A stretch of 64,000 bases of DNA from Prorocentrum cordatum (GCA_963575745.1 CAUYUJ010019348.1:62001-126000); one strand, 5' to 3'; counted from the stretch's first letter, positions 43,301 through 55,025 are shown. Numbers and translations are program-made. The notes: a model not told the origin generated them from the letters alone.

Positions 43301-44996
43301 CAAAGAAGCTGGTGTCCCACGACAGGTCGATGATCGGGACCTCTGGCGCAGCTACAGGTGCCGCTGCTGGCTCTGGGGTGAGGCCAGTGGCAACCACCAA
43401 AGCCGCCGCCGCACTGCGCCTGTTGATCTCGGGCAGCGCCAGGGTGCGTGCCGTCTCCTCCTCGCGCTCACGAGCCCGCTGGAGGTTGGCTTCCAACCGG
43501 CCTGCTCCCACTTGGCTGACGCATCCCGCCAAGCGCCCACCGCCAAGCGCAGGGCCTCCTCGGCTGGCACGCTCCGTGGCGCGGCAGCGGCAGCGCGGGC
43601 CTGGGAGAGCTGCTGCTCCAGGATGAGCTTCGCCGAGGGGTCGCGCACGACCTGGAGCGCGGCCTCCAACGTCTTGACAGCGTCGGGGGCGGCCGTCAGC
43701 GCGCCTCGCAAGCTGCCCTGATCCTCGGCACCCTTGGCGACGACGGTCTTGGCGCTCTTGGAGAGCGCGGACTTGAGCGGCGGCTCGCAGAGGGTGAGCG
43801 TGGTATGGCACTTCTGGCACGTGCACCCTCGGCTAGCTAACAACGTGTTCCACTCACACTTCCCACATTGTGGGCACTTGGTCCAGGGACTCGAGGCTGG
43901 CTCCGACGAAGACTCCTGCAACGTGGTCTGGAACTGTACCCTCCTGCCCTTGACACCTTTCGTCATTGTGTCCCTTTAGCCAACCAGCTCTGACTGTCCG
44001 AAAGAAATATTGGATTGGACAGCGGCTGGTACCTCTCAAGCACCACGTCAGAGGCGGACGCTCCTTGGCCCCTGCAAAATGCTTGGGCCAAAGCGGCTCC
44101 AGGAAGGAGGGAGGAGGCAGGAGGGACGAGGGAGCAGGGAGGAGGGAGCAGGGAGGAGGGAGGAGGGAGGAGGGAGGAGGGAAGAGGGAGGAGGGAAGAG
44201 GGAGGAGAGGGAGGAGGAGGAGGAGGAGGAGGAGGAGGAGGAGGAGGAGAAGGAGGGGTAAGGAGGAGGGAGGGAGGAGGAAGGAGGAGGAGGAGGAGGA
44301 GGAGGAGGAGGGAGGGAGGAGGAAGAAAAGGAGGAGGAGGAGGAGTAGGACGGAGGAGGAGGAGGAAGGAGGAGGAATGAGGAGAAAGGAGGAAGGAAGA
44401 AGGAGGAAGGAGGAAGGAGGAGGTAGGAGGCATAAGGAGGAGGACGAGGGAGAGGAGCAGCAGGAGGACAAGGACGGAGGAGACTGGACCTGCCAGCGCG
44501 ACACGATGTCAACGGTCAGCCTCACGGTCTTGCACAGGGTCACGACAGTTGCGTGTCCTCCTCATCCTCAGCCTTTTCTTGTCATATCTCCCTCCTCCTC
44601 CTGCTTCGCCTCTGATTATCCTTCTCCTCCTCCTCCTCCTCCTCCTCCTTATCATCATCATCATCATCATCATCATCCTCCCCCTTCTCCTCCTCCATCC
44701 AGCCCGCCGTCAGGCTTGCGACAGCCAGCCTGACACTGGCGGCGAAGCTTCTGGAAGGCGCGGGCGATCCGGAGATGTGCTGCTTCGCGAAGGCCGCGGG
44801 CATTTCTGTGCAGGAGCTGACGGATTTGCAGGATCACTTCCTGAGGCTGATCAAGCGAAAGGTATCTGTGAAGATGGAAGAGTACACGCTGTACCAGGAG
44901 ATAGTGATGACGGCCGCCAGGAGGGGCGCTGTGGCAGCGGCGCCTCGGCGCGTGAGATCCCAAGGCGTCCAGGAGTTCGCAGGGCCGTGGCAGTGA
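37313..44996 (+). CDS. PHO80-like cyclin, two 3'-terminal exons
   Basis: Regulatory subunit of a cyclin-dependent kinase, by family. Exon n (37313-37396) encodes CLIVSLLYIDRLCQRN and SPLNLHR. Exon n+1 (44714-44996) encodes LATASLTLAAKLLEG, MCCFAKAAGISVQELTDLQ and FLRLIKRKVSVKMEEYTLYQ, ending at TGA 44994. The splice restores Arg (AG|G), and the joined NLHR-LATASLTLAAK matches the HRL...AAKFLDD core of PHO80/U-type cyclins; the KAAGIS..EL block is the characteristic K-V-G-G-I-S motif. The acceptor of exon n is good (CCAGCAG). The upstream exon or exons are not in the 300 bases before it and probably lie beyond element 1, outside the window. The intervening GC-AG intron is 7317 bp and holds element 3 antisense. 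Confidence 0.85.
37931..38030 (-). other. tRNA-like relic (A-box-like motif)
   Basis: Minus strand: GTGTATGGCCGAATGGTTAA matches the start of Ser/Leu-type tRNAs, including the internal promoter A box, and is followed by TTTCTAACTCC. Further on, GGTTTGTTGTCCC is only loosely B-box-like and the arms do not fold cleanly; GTGTAT and ATACAC could pair as ends. Probably a decayed tRNA or tRNA-derived SINE. Confidence 0.25.
38092..38740 (-). pseudogene. Element 3 RNase H-like domain
   Basis: Downstream of the RT stop, the minus strand reads GRLRRVGLAIARF (strand pair of the RNase H fold). VTDCAEVARCWYGG follows with an Asp at the expected strand-4 position (about 38520), then VPSHLNGRHAAE and NNVVVYELAKEAA (about 38360-38280), equivalent to the His-loop and final Asp helix. 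Pieces are in two frames. The last Asp of 'N..AD.LAK' is replaced (VVYELAK), so activity is doubtful. Confidence 0.55.
38805..41310 (-). pseudogene. Element 3 reverse transcriptase
   Basis: N-terminal helical part (41310-40714), then GVDRLSPIDFERLP and DRVIGLLPMLCRAWS (RT motifs 1-2, 40710-40550). The frame then shifts near 40360 into a single 513-codon open frame. Motif A is LLDVEAFYDGIEW (about 40352-40315), motif B QGLRNGARFAKC (about 40170-40130), motif C TWIDDLSQQV (Ile-Asp-Asp, about 40075) and a YLGADLSAG block follows (about 39860). The C-terminal part has a CERCHI...H zinc-knuckle-like group near 38975. A frameshift also lies near 40720. Catalytic Asp residues of motifs A and C are all kept. 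Confidence 0.85.
42035..42881 (-). pseudogene. Element 3 EEP endonuclease domain, frameshifted
   Basis: The first strand region (ILFFANITCLGSIS, about 42850) corresponds to the N-terminal Asn-containing strand of EEP nucleases. The GDFN motif is clear at about 42385-42345 (LPWCIVGDFNIE). The C-terminal block SHIDVVVTSG ... VPWSPHCGLEVRLIG (about 42240-42140) carries a PH in place of the final SDH-type motif, as in several dinoflagellate elements. The blocks are in different frames. Role: nicking the target to prime reverse transcription. Confidence 0.65.
42948..43966 (-). pseudogene. Element 3 ORF1: zinc-ribbon and coiled-coil protein
   Basis: The start ATG at 43966 is followed within 30 residues by CPQCGKCEW ... 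CTCQKC, a four-Cys zinc ribbon. A long Ala/Glu/Arg helical region follows (LKTLEAAL-type and REREEETARTLALPEINRR), then an acidic stretch DLSWDTSFFDSVDELDCG and a basic end MATKKRRADGEAGEA. One frameshift near 43505 separates the two halves; otherwise it is open to the TGA at 42948. By position and composition it is the nucleic-acid-binding ORF1 (gag-like) protein of the retroelement. Confidence 0.7.
44097..44455. repeat. GGA/GGGA microsatellite
   Basis: About 360 bases of nearly pure purine on the plus strand inside the cyclin intron. Glu/Gly/Arg frames on plus and Pro/Ser/Leu frames on minus are artefacts. Confidence 0.95.
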
Positions 44997-46577
44997 GCGC
45001 CGCGGACCCGATACCCCGGGACGAAGCTTGGTTGAGCTTGCGCCGAGCCGTCCTGCAATCGTGCACGGAATTAGGGACGACGCCGGGGCGGGAGCCGTGG
45101 CTCACAGCGGAGTGCGCTGTGCCAATGTGCTCTCTCCTGGAGCGTTGCAGTCTCCCGATTTCGGGCGTTGCGTCATGGGGGGGGGGGGCGATACAAGGGG
45201 GGATGGACAAATGGGCACCTTTTGTGCACCTTGGGGGGGCTCCTGTGGCCCGAGAGGTGCACGTTTCTTCGCCCCCCCGTCAGGGTCCATGTCGACCCGA
45301 TCGATCTGGTTCGATATCGGGTCCGGCCAGCCCGATCTGGTTCGATCCCGATGTTTCGATCATCCGATACGGCCCGGTGTTTGCATGGCGTTGTTGTGCA
45401 TCCTGGCGCAGCCGGTCCGATTCGATTTCGGCACTCCGTGCCGATGCAGCCCGATCCGAGGCCCATCTCGGTTCGATCCGATCCACCGACTCGATGTTGA
45501 TTGAGCCTGCTCGGGCGGGGCTAGGACGAGGGTAAATCCGTTCCAGAGCGTTCCAGAGCGCTCTCAGAGCGTCTCGGAGCGCTCTCAGATCAGAGCGTCT
45601 CGGAACGCTCTGAGCAAGCCGCGGCTCCCCAGACATCCTCCAGAACCGCCGGATCTCAGAGATGCTCGATTTAACCTCACCCGATGTGATCCTCGACCTG
45701 GCTCCGACTTCGCCCCCCCATGAAGCAGCACCCAGCGGCTCCCTCCCGCCGCTTGCGAGGGCAGGAGGCGTGCCCCTCCCTCCCCGTCGCCCCTCCTTCG
45801 AGGACCGGGCGGCCGCGGCGCGGCGCGCGGCCAGGAGTCAGACTCGGCCGCGGCGCCCGCCCGACTAAACGTTTCCCCGCGGCGTGCCGCGAGTGCGTAC
45901 GGTCAACCCGTAGAATAAGGGCGCACGATATGATCTGGATGCGAGGGCCTTGGAAGGCCATGTCGACACTCTACGAGCGGGGTGCGGCCAGCGAAGGCGG
46001 CTAAGGCTGGCCAAAGGGGAAGGATGCAATGGTAACCTTGGAAAGTGGCTCAAACTTACTATGCGGGTTGACTGTACGGTCGGGGACTTTGGCGTGGCGT
46101 GTCCCTCCGCCAGTTCTGGCCCGCCGCGCTTCGGCGCGACAAGCTATCCGCTGTCCCATCTCCTGAGCGTGAACGCCCCGAGCCTTTCCGAGCCTCTCGC
46201 TCCGCGGGGCGGAGCGGCACGCTATCCACATGCAGGTCATGACGTGTCGCCAGGGCCGCCGCGGCGACACTATGCAACAGTTCCCGACACAGCCCCCGCA
46301 GTTGCGGATACGAGTGAGGGGGCGGCGGGGTCGGCGGCAGCTTGCAGGCTCGGAAGAAGCCCGCCGCAGGCGCCGATCTGTTTACACACTACACAGCGAG
46401 CCCGCCGCAGGTGCCACATTTTCGTCAAAGCTAAACAGAGTGGGTTACAAATCGGTCGCAGGGGGGTCGCGGGATGGGTCGCGGGGTCGGTCGCGGGGTG
46501 GATCGAGGGTCGGTCCAGGGTGGGTCGCGGGTGGGCCGCGGGCGTGGACGACGGCAACAACAGCAATAATTTAAATA
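44997..46577. other. Spacer with short repeat clusters
   Basis: No gene seen. 45290-45490 repeats GATCTGGTTCGAT/CCGATNCGG motifs. 45535-45620 repeats CAGAGCGTTC/GAGCGCTCTCAGA. 46455-46550 repeats GGGTCGCGGGG. The 45.66-45.87 and 45.95-46.3 kb plus frames have no motif. Confidence 0.6.
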
Positions 46578-49500
46578 TCGTTCGCTCGTATCTGCTCGCG
46601 TGTCACTCAAGATGTATTCCCGAAACCAATGTATCCACCCTCTTCGTTTTCGATCCTACCCCCCATTCGGGGTATGTCTTCCTTACCTGCCACGTGTATT
46701 TGGCGCAGCCCCTGAAACATGTTCAAGGGAGGGAGGAGGGAAGGGACAAGGGGGAGGAAAAAGCATGGAGCACGGAAGAAATTAGCAGGAGGGGCTTAGG
46801 AGCAGGAGTTCAAGCGGCTGAACCAGACGGGCGGGTAGGGCGGGCAGACCGTAACGGGCGGGTCGGGCGGGCAAGCCCAGGCGGCCGTGTCGAACGGGCG
46901 GTTCGCGAAAGCGTGAGTTTTTCATGAATCGCGAAGAAGTTCAGAACGATAGTGCGATTCCCAAGTAAATCGTGAGGAACTCCAAAGCGAGAGTGTGATT
47001 CCTGAGTTTCAAGGGCGCGGCGTTTGAATACATTGCCAAGAAATCCCACGCGAGAGCGCGATTTCTGCATAAATTGCAAGGGCCTCCCGCGCGAGAGCGC
47101 GATTTGGGAATACAATGTGTGGAAGTATCCGGCGGAAGCCACTGTTGTTGCTGTTGGCGCAAAATTGTTCTTAGTAAAACACCCGATGCGAGCCCCGGGA
47201 GGAGCATTTCAATTGAACGTGCACAATACGCCCCGTAGGGGGAATCAACGTAATTGTTCTGTAGAAGTGAGAAATCATCATCAACAACAGCAGCCACTCA
47301 ATTACTGTTCGCTCCGATCTGCTCGCGTGCCATTCAACACGTATAACCCAAGCCCTCGGTACCCGCCGTCTTCTCTTCGATCGTATCACCTTGGGGGCAT
47401 ACCTTCCTTACCCGCTACGCGCATTTAGCGCAGCCCCTAGAACAGGGAAAGAGAAGACGAATGAAAGGGGAAGGGAGAAGGATGGAACACGATATAAATT
47501 AGCAGGAGGGGGCGAGGAGCAGAAAACACGCGGCAGAACCAAAACGGCAGATCGGGCGGGTAGACCCTAATGTGTTGGTCGGGGAGGCGGGCCAAAGCGG
47601 CCAGGTCGAGCGGGCGGGTCGTTGAAGCGTGAGTATTGCATGCGTCGCGAGGAAATTCAGAGCGATTGCACGATTCCCAAACAACAGCCATGACAAAGGT
47701 CAAAGCGGCAGCGTGATTCCTGAGTGTCGAGGGCGCGGCGCCTGAATAAATTGCGAGGATGTCCAACGCGAGAGCGCGATTCCTGCATACATTGTGAGGA
47801 ATTCCGCGGGAGAGCGCGATGTTGACATAAAGTGTGAGGAAATATCAAGCGGGAGCCGTTGTCGTTGCAGTTCCGGGCCCAACAACCCAGTTTGGTGACA
47901 ATGAATTTTCCATTCGTAAAAAGAAACACTGTGCGAGCCCCAAGGGAGGCACTTGATTTGACCAAAATACAATGGCTACCGAAGGGAGAGATCAGCAATC
48001 CATATTCTTTCAATGACAACCCGGCGACAACAGCAACACAACAACACTAACAACAACCGCAACAACAGCAACACCAACAACACACACAATAACAACAACA
48101 ACCACAGCAACCATAACAACAACAATACTAGCAACAATAACAGCAACAACAACAACAACAACTCCAACAACAACATGAACCAGTATGTCAAAATTGCTGG
48201 CTCTTATCTGATCGCGTGCCATTCAACACGTGTATCCCAAACCCTTGATACCCGCCCTCTGCGTCCTTGATACCCCCCCTCTGCGTCTTAGATCGTACCC
48301 CATTGTGGGTATATCTTTCTCTCCTGCAACGCGCATTGCACGCAGCCCCATACGGCAGGGGAAGTGAGGACGGATGGAAGGAAGGGACAAGGTGGAGGGA
48401 GGAGGATAGGTAGCAGCAGAGGACCAGGAGCAGAAAACAAAAGGTATAACCAGACGGGCAGATCGGGAGGGCAGACCCATAACGGGCGGGTCGGGAAAGC
48501 GGGCCCAGGCGGCCAGGTCGAGCAGGCGGGTTGTTGAAGCGTGCGTTCTGCATGAATTGCGAGGAAGTCGCGAGCGATAGCAAGAATCCCAAGTGAATCG
48601 CGAGAGAAGCCAAAGCGAGAGTGTGATTCCTGAGTGTCGAGGTCGCGACGTTTGAATACATTGCGAGGAAATCCCACGCGAGAGCACAACTTCTGCATAC
48701 ATTGCAGGGACCTCCCGCGCGAGAGCACGATTTGTGAACACATCGGGAGGAAGTATCATGCGAGAGCCGTTGTTGTTGTTGTTGTTGTTTCGGGGGCCAG
48801 GGGCCCAGTTCGGTGACCCCCAGTTTTCCTTTATAAGGTTCAGGGTGCGAGCCCCGGCGCGGACACTTCAATTGAGGAAAACACCATGTGCCACGAAGGG
48901 GGGAGGATCAACATTAATTGTTCTTCAGTTGTGAATGCGCAACGACACCAACAGCAACAACAACAGCAGTCATTGTAAGACTGTTCGCACTTATTGGCCC
49001 TCTTGCAATTCAACATGTGTTTCCTAAATCATGGAAGCCCGCCCTCTCTCCCCTTTCGTTTTCGATCGTACCCCCTTTGGGGGGTATATCGCTCCTACCT
49101 GCAATGTGTATTTCGTGCAGCCTCTGGGTCAGGGGAAGAGAAGACGAATGGATGGAAGGGGCAAGGGAGAGGGAGGAGGATGGAGCACGAGAGAGAGAGA
49201 GAGAGAAAGAGTAGCAGGAGGGGGTCTGGAAGCAGAAAACACGTGGTACAACCAGACGGGCATATCGGGCGGGTAGGCCCTCACGGGTGGGTCGGGAAAG
49301 CGAGCTCAGGCGGCCAGGTCGAGCAGACTGATTGTTGAAGCGTGTTCCTTGCATAAGTCGCAGTGAAGTCTTTAGCGACAGCGTGATTCCTGCGTGTCGA
49401 GGGCGCGGCGTCTGAATAAATTGCGAGGAAGTCACACGCGAGAGTGCGACTCTTGTACAAATTGTGAGCAAGTCCGCGCGAGAGCGCGCTTCGGGAATAC

Positions 49501-50240
49501 ATTGCGACGCAGTAGCAGGCGGCAGCTACTTTTGCTGCAAGCCGGGGCCCAAGGTCACAGTTTGGTGACTGTTTTGTTGTCTCTTCATTTTCTTTCTGTG
49601 AACAAGCAGGGTGCGAGCCCCGGGAGGAACACTCCGGTTGAAGAAGGTAAATGGTTATCGGAGGGGAAAATCAACAATATTTGTCTTTTCGAAGTGAGAG
49701 TTCGTCTTTAATAGCAACAACAGTAATAGCAGTCGTTTCAAGACTCTTCGCTCTCATACTCGCGCGTGTCAATCAACGCGTCTCTCCCGAATCCTGGACA
49801 TCCGCCCTCTTCGTCTTCGATGCGTACCCCCTTTGGGGTATATGTTTTTTCTTGACTGCAACGTATATTTCGCGCAACCCCTAATTCAGGGGAGGAAAGG
49901 ACGGATGGAAAGAAGGGGCAAGGGGGAGGGATCAGGATGGAGCAAGAGAGAGAAAGAGAGAGAGAGAGAGAGAAACAAAAAAAAAAAACGAAAAAGAGAG
50001 AGAGAGAGAGAGAGAGTGATATATATATAGAGAGAGAGAGAGAGAGACAGTAGGAGGGGGTTTAGGTCAGAAAGCACGTGGCAAAACCAGACGGGCAGAT
50101 CGGGTTAGTAGACCTCAACGGGCGGGCCCGGTAGACCTTAACGGGCGAGTCGACCTTAACGGGTGGGTCGGGGAGGCGGGCCCAGGCGGCCAGGTCGAGC
50201 AGGCGGGTTGCTGAAACGTGCGTCCTGCATGAGTCGCAAG
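46578..50240 (+). repeat. Five tandem copies of a roughly 0.9 kb repeat
   Basis: Copies start near 46578, 47312, 48209, 48987 and 49750, each at a GCTCGCGTGCC-like phrase. Then come GATCGTACCCC ... GGGGTATAT, a GGATGGAGCACGA block, GGGCGGGTCGGGAAGGCGGG, and three to five sub-repeats of about 45 bases containing GAGAGCGCGATTCCTGCATA. Each closes with GTTGTTGTTGC, GCGAGCCCCGG and ATCAACAAT blocks. Sequence identity among copies is moderate. Copies 3 and 5 carry CAA (48003-48180) and GA (49945-50050) microsatellites. No coding potential. Confidence 0.85.
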
Positions 50241-51127
50241 GAGATTTCGAGCGAGAGCGGGATTCCCAAATAATTCGTGAGGAAAGCGCGATTTTTGTAC
50301 AATTGGTGAGGACGTATCAGGCGGGAGCCGGTGTTGTTGTAAGTCGGGGGCCCAAGCCCTAGTTTGGTGTCACCTAGCGCTTCCTTGTAAAAAGCCGGGT
50401 GCGAGCCCCAGGAGAAGCATTTCGATTGACAAATGGAACGCTTACCAGGCAGGGAAGACCAACAATGGATAATCTTTAGACATGAAAATACAACAACAGT
50501 AACAACAACTACGACGAGAACAAACATGTGATCCGACTGGGCTATGGTTCTATATGCAGCATACATCCATCACGATCGCCCCCCATCATGGGGGATATGT
50601 TTCTGCCTTGGGGGTCCGACGTTCCTTTACCCAGATCTCCCGCACGAGGAGGTATTGTCAACACTTCATACGAAACACTTCAGCAAATCCAGCCCGGGTG
50701 GCACATCCCCTTGTTAATCGCCCTGCCCATGCCATGTTTCCAGGTATCACCACGCCCGAGGGCTAAAACCTTTGAGAGAGGCCCCGCAACCTCAGGGAAA
50801 GCTTCCGGAGCCCCTCGGAAAGCCTCTGGAACCTGTTGGAGAGCCCCAGAGCCTCGCAGAGAAGCTTCGGAACCTTTGTGAGAAACGTGAAGGGTTCATC
50901 GGAGATTCTTTTAAACTGAAGTTGAAGATTTCGGGCATCCTGAAGGAGGCCTCGAGGCATCTAGGATTTAGGAAAAGGCTTGGATCGAAATGATGAGCCT
51001 CGGGGAAGGAAGAAGAGGAGGGAGCAGGAGGAGGAGGAACAGGAGGAAAGACAAGGGCAGACGAGGGGGGAGGAGGAGAAGAGGGAGGAGCATGAGGCGG
51101 AAGAGGAGGACGACGACGACAGCGACA

Positions 51128-51173
<46 letters not shown>

Positions 51174-51790
51174 GGTCGCCGCCGCCGGCTCTCGGGCCGC
51201 TCGTGGCACGCGGAGCGCGCCAAGGAGGCACCGGTGCAGATCTCGGACAACGCATGCTGCATTCTTGAAGACCGGCACCAGCGACACGGGAAGCGTCAGG
51301 AATGGGAGCGTCGTTGTTTGCAGGGAGCCGTTTACGGCGCCGGAGCGGGAGCGCCAGTCTTGAGTAAAAAACCAGGGAACTGTCGAGCGGGAGCGCCGGT
51401 TTCGTGGGAAAGCCAGCTTTTGGCGGCGAACAAAAGCCCCAGTTCCGAGCAGAAAAGGAAGGAGCATCGAGCGGAAACGTTGTTGTTTTCGTTGGGGTGC
51501 CGGTTTTCGCGCAACCCCGAAACGCTTGAAAGTGAGCCGAATTTCTACGTTCCAACATGGATCCAGAAAACCCCAGGGCCTGTGGGAGCCTTGAGTAAAA
51601 GCGGAGGACGAATCGAACGAGAAGTCGTTGTTTGCAGGGGGGGCGCTTTGGGCGCCAAGGCGGGAGTTCCGGTCTTGAGTAAAAAGCAAGGAAGTATCGA
51701 GCGGGAGCGCCAGTTTCGAAGGAAAGCCCGCTTTTCGGCGGCGAGCAAGAGCCTTGGTCCCGAGTGCGAAAGGAGGAATATCGAGCTGGA
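50241..51790. other. Degenerate repeat remnants and GA(C)-rich spacer
   Basis: 50241-50520 is the tail of a 0.9 kb repeat copy. 50770-50900 holds a degenerate unit of about 27 bases (CCTCGGAAAGCCTCTGGAAC). 51000-51175 is GGA then GAC triplets. 51300-51530 and 51610-51800 are two diverged direct copies of a roughly 190-base sequence containing GTCTTGAGTAAAAA and GAGCGGGAGCGCC. No gene. Confidence 0.7.
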
Positions 51791-51799
51791 GCGCTGTTG

Positions 51800-52461
51800 T
51801 TGTTGAGGTCTCATTTCTAAGACTAATGTTTGTTGATCCCCCCTCTGGGACACATTGCGTTTTTCAATTGAAGTGCCTTTCCCGGGGCTCGCACCTAGCT
51901 TGTGAAAATCCGGCAAAGTCTTGGGTCTCCGAATTGTGTCGTTGGCCCCCGGCCAACAAAAACAACGGTTTCCGCCGGACTTGTCTTCACAACTTATGAA
52001 AGAATCGCGCATTCGCGCCAGATTTCACACAATGTACGTAGGCATCGCGTTCTCTCGTGCAATTCATTCAGACGACGCGCCCTCGGCGCTCAGGAATCAC
52101 GCTCTCGATGTCTGGCTTCTCTAAAGATTTACTTGGGAGTCGCGCTGTCGCTCGAAACTTCCGCGCGGTTCATGCAGAACCCACGTTTCAGCAACCCACC
52201 TGCTCGACCTGGTCGCCTGGGTCCGCCTTCCCGACCCGCCCGCTATGGGTCTGCCTACCCGATCTGCCCGTCTGGTTATACCACTTGTTTTCTGTTCCTT
52301 GCCCCCATCCTGCTAATTTCTTTCGTTTTTAGGAGCTGCATTAAATGCACGTGGCAAGTAAGGAAGATATAAAGGGGGGTTACGATCGAAGACGACAAGG
52401 GCGGGGACCGAGGGTTTGGGATATACGTATCGAGTGGCTCGTGAGCAGATAAGAGCAAACA

Positions 52462-52470
<9 letters not shown>
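51800..52470 (-). repeat. Inverted copy of the 0.9 kb repeat
   Basis: The repeat read in reverse, from the GATCCCCCCTC end to a reversed GCTCGTGAGCAGATAAGAGC end, followed by a TA dinucleotide run (52461-52502). Confidence 0.8.
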
Positions 52471-52507
<37 letters not shown>

Positions 52508-52679
52508 AAGGTGGTTGGGGGGCCGGTTTCGACGCACCCCCGAAACGATTGAGCGCGAGTTTTAATTTCAAAGGGAATGCAGCCGGCGCCGAGACGTGAA
52601 CGCCAGGGTGCTTTTACGGGGTCCGACGGTACGATTTGTTTAATGATTGATAGTGAACACCAACAACTACCATTTTTAG

Positions 52680-55025
52680 GCTAGTCGTTCCTATCTGTTC
52701 CTGTGCCACCCAACACGTATATCCCAAAGCCTCGGTACCCGCCCTTTTCGTTTTCGATCGTACGCCCTAAGGGACATATGTTTCTCAGTTGCCACGCGAA
52801 TTGAATGCAGCCTTGAAAGCAGCGGGAACGGTTGCACATGGAAAGAGGATGGAGAAGGATGGAGCCCGAGAGAAATGTGCAAGAGGAGCGCCAGGAACCG
52901 AAACCTCGTGGCAAAACTCGACGGGTTGATCGGGCGGGCAGACCCTAGCGGGCGGATCGGGAACGCGGGCCCATGCGGTCAGGTCGAGCAGGCGGGATGC
53001 TGAATTTGAAGTGTGAGTCCTGCATGAATCGCGAGGGCGTCTCGAACGACAGCGCGATTTCCAAGTAATTCGCGAGAGAAGTCAGAGCGAGAGCGTGATT
53101 CCTGGGTGTCGAGGGCGCGGCGCTTGAGTGAATTATGAGGAAGTCCCACGCGAGAGCGCGATTCCTGCATACAGTATACATTGTGAAGAGGTTCTGCGCG
53201 TGAGCGCGATGTTTGGAATCAAATGTGAGGAAGCATCAGGTGGGAACCTTCGTTGCTGCAGCATGGGGGGCAACAACACATGTTGAGTTGGTGTAGATCT
53301 ATATGTATATACACAAACGGAAAAATGGTGCGAGCCACGAGGGGGGGCATTCAAAGAAAAAACACAAGACAGCTCGCCGCTTGGGCCCCACCGTCAGCCC
53401 AAACGGTGAGCACAAATCGGGCGTAGCCCCCCACGCATTCGAATGCCCAGATTTCGTCGTCGTGCTACTCGTACTCTTCCCCGTCATCCTTCCCATCCTG
53501 ATCGTCGTCCTCGTCCTCCTCATCCTCCTCGTCTTCCTCGTCTTCATCCTGCTTCAGCCCTCGGCGGCTGAGAATTACGCCGTCTCCTGTCGGTTGCGCC
53601 ATAGGTTGCGCCTTCGGCGGCTGAGAGTGAAACTGTCTCCTATATGTTGCGCCATAGGTTGCGCCGTCGGCTGCTGAGAATAAGACCGTCTCCAATCGGT
53701 TGCGCCATCAAACTGTCTCGTATCGGTTGCGCCATAGGTTGCGCCCTTGGCGGCTGAGAATAAGACCGTCTCCTATCGGTTTCGCCATAGGTTGCGCCCT
53801 TGGTGGCCGAGAATCAAACCGTCGCGTAACCGGTATGACCAGTTTTTTTCAGTTCAGCTCAGTTCAGCTCAGTTTACCTCGCGATAAACAAATCCGGGCT
53901 ACGCCCGAAAACAGACAATGTGCACCGATGTGGAGATCAACGGTAATCATTCTTCACGGGTGAAAGTTCAACAGCCACAGCCACAACAACAACAACAGCA
54001 CCAACAACAGCAAGTACACCACCAAGCAGAACAACAGCAGCAACAACAACATCGTTTATGTAAATGCTGTTCGTCCCTATCTAGGTGCATGCCACCCAAC
54101 AAGTAGATTCCAAACCCGCGGTGCCCGCCCTGTTTGTACTCGGCCGCACCCCTTTGGGTGTATATCTTCCTGACCTGCAACGCGCATTCCTTGCAGACCT
54201 TACTACAGCGGAAGAAGGGGCAGATGGAAGGGGGAGGGAGAAGGATGGAGCACGAGAGAAATTTGCAGGAGGAGCGCCAGGAACCGAAACCTCGTGGCAA
54301 AACTCGACGGGCTGATCGGGCGGGCAGACCCTAGCGGGCGGGTCGGGAAGGCGGGCCCACGCGGTCAGGTCGAGCAGGCGGGATGTTGAATCTGAAGTGT
54401 GAGTCCTGCATGAATCGCAAGATGTCTCGAACGACAGCGCGATTTCCAAGTAACTCGCGAGAGAAGCCAGAGCGAGAGCGTGATTCCTGAGTGTCGAGGG
54501 CGCGGCGTTTGAGTGAATTATGAGGAAGTCCCACGCGAGAGCGCGATTCCTGCATACATTGTGAAGAAGTCCCGCGTGAACGTGCGATGTTATTTTCAAC
54601 TGTGGGAAGGTATCAGGCGGGAGCCGCTGCTGTTGTAAACCGGGGGCCAGGGGCACAGCCTAGTGACACCCAGCTTTCCTTGTTAAGAAAACCTGTAGCG
54701 AGCCCCGGGAGAGGCACTTCAATTGAAAAGTTCAATGGTTTTTGTAAGGGAGGGATCCACAATATTTATCGGGTAGAACTAAGAAGTGAACAAGAACAGC
54801 ACCAACACCAATCAGTTTAATATTGTCCGCTCTTATCTGCTCGCGTGCCATTCAACACGTATATCCCAAACCTTCGGTACCCCCCTCTTCGTCTTCGATC
54901 GTAACCAATTTGGGGTATATCTTCCTCATCTGCCACGTGGATGGCGTGCAGACTTCAAAACAAAAGGTAAAGGGGACGGAGGGGAAGGGGATGGAGAAGG
55001 ATGGAGCACGAAACAAATTATTAGC
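52680..55025 (+). repeat. Three forward copies of the 0.9 kb repeat
   Basis: Starts near 52684, 54070 and 54829; the third is cut at about 55025 by the 90-bp array. Within the first copy, 53570-53835 is a separate minisatellite of about five units of 55-60 bases (CGGCTGAGAATAAGACCGTC ... GGTTGCGCC), followed by a CAGTTCAGCT repeat (53849-53875). The CAA-rich part of the copy resumes at 53960-54055. Confidence 0.8.

Larger units (their letters stand above)
38030..43970 (-). mobile_element. Element 3: nearly complete EEP/RT/RNase H retroelement
   Basis: Minus-strand retroelement of about 5.9 kb, antisense inside the cyclin intron. In transcription order: zinc-ribbon ORF1 (43966-42948), EEP endonuclease (about 42881-42035), acidic linker (42003-41317), RT (41310-38805) and RNase H (about 38740-38092). 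Decay is limited to about five frameshifts, so this is much younger than element 1. The domains resemble those of element 1, but the sequences are GC-rich and clearly different. I could not identify target-site duplications. Confidence 0.8.
37397..44713 (+). other. 7.3 kb GC-AG intron of the cyclin gene
   Basis: Borders: CACAG then GCTCCT at the donor, GTCAG then GCTTGC at the acceptor, so CAGGCT is repeated at both ends. It contains a GGA tract (37406-37670), element 3 on the minus strand, a second GGA tract (44097-44455) and a TCC/TCA tract (44580-44697) before the acceptor. Confidence 0.75.
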
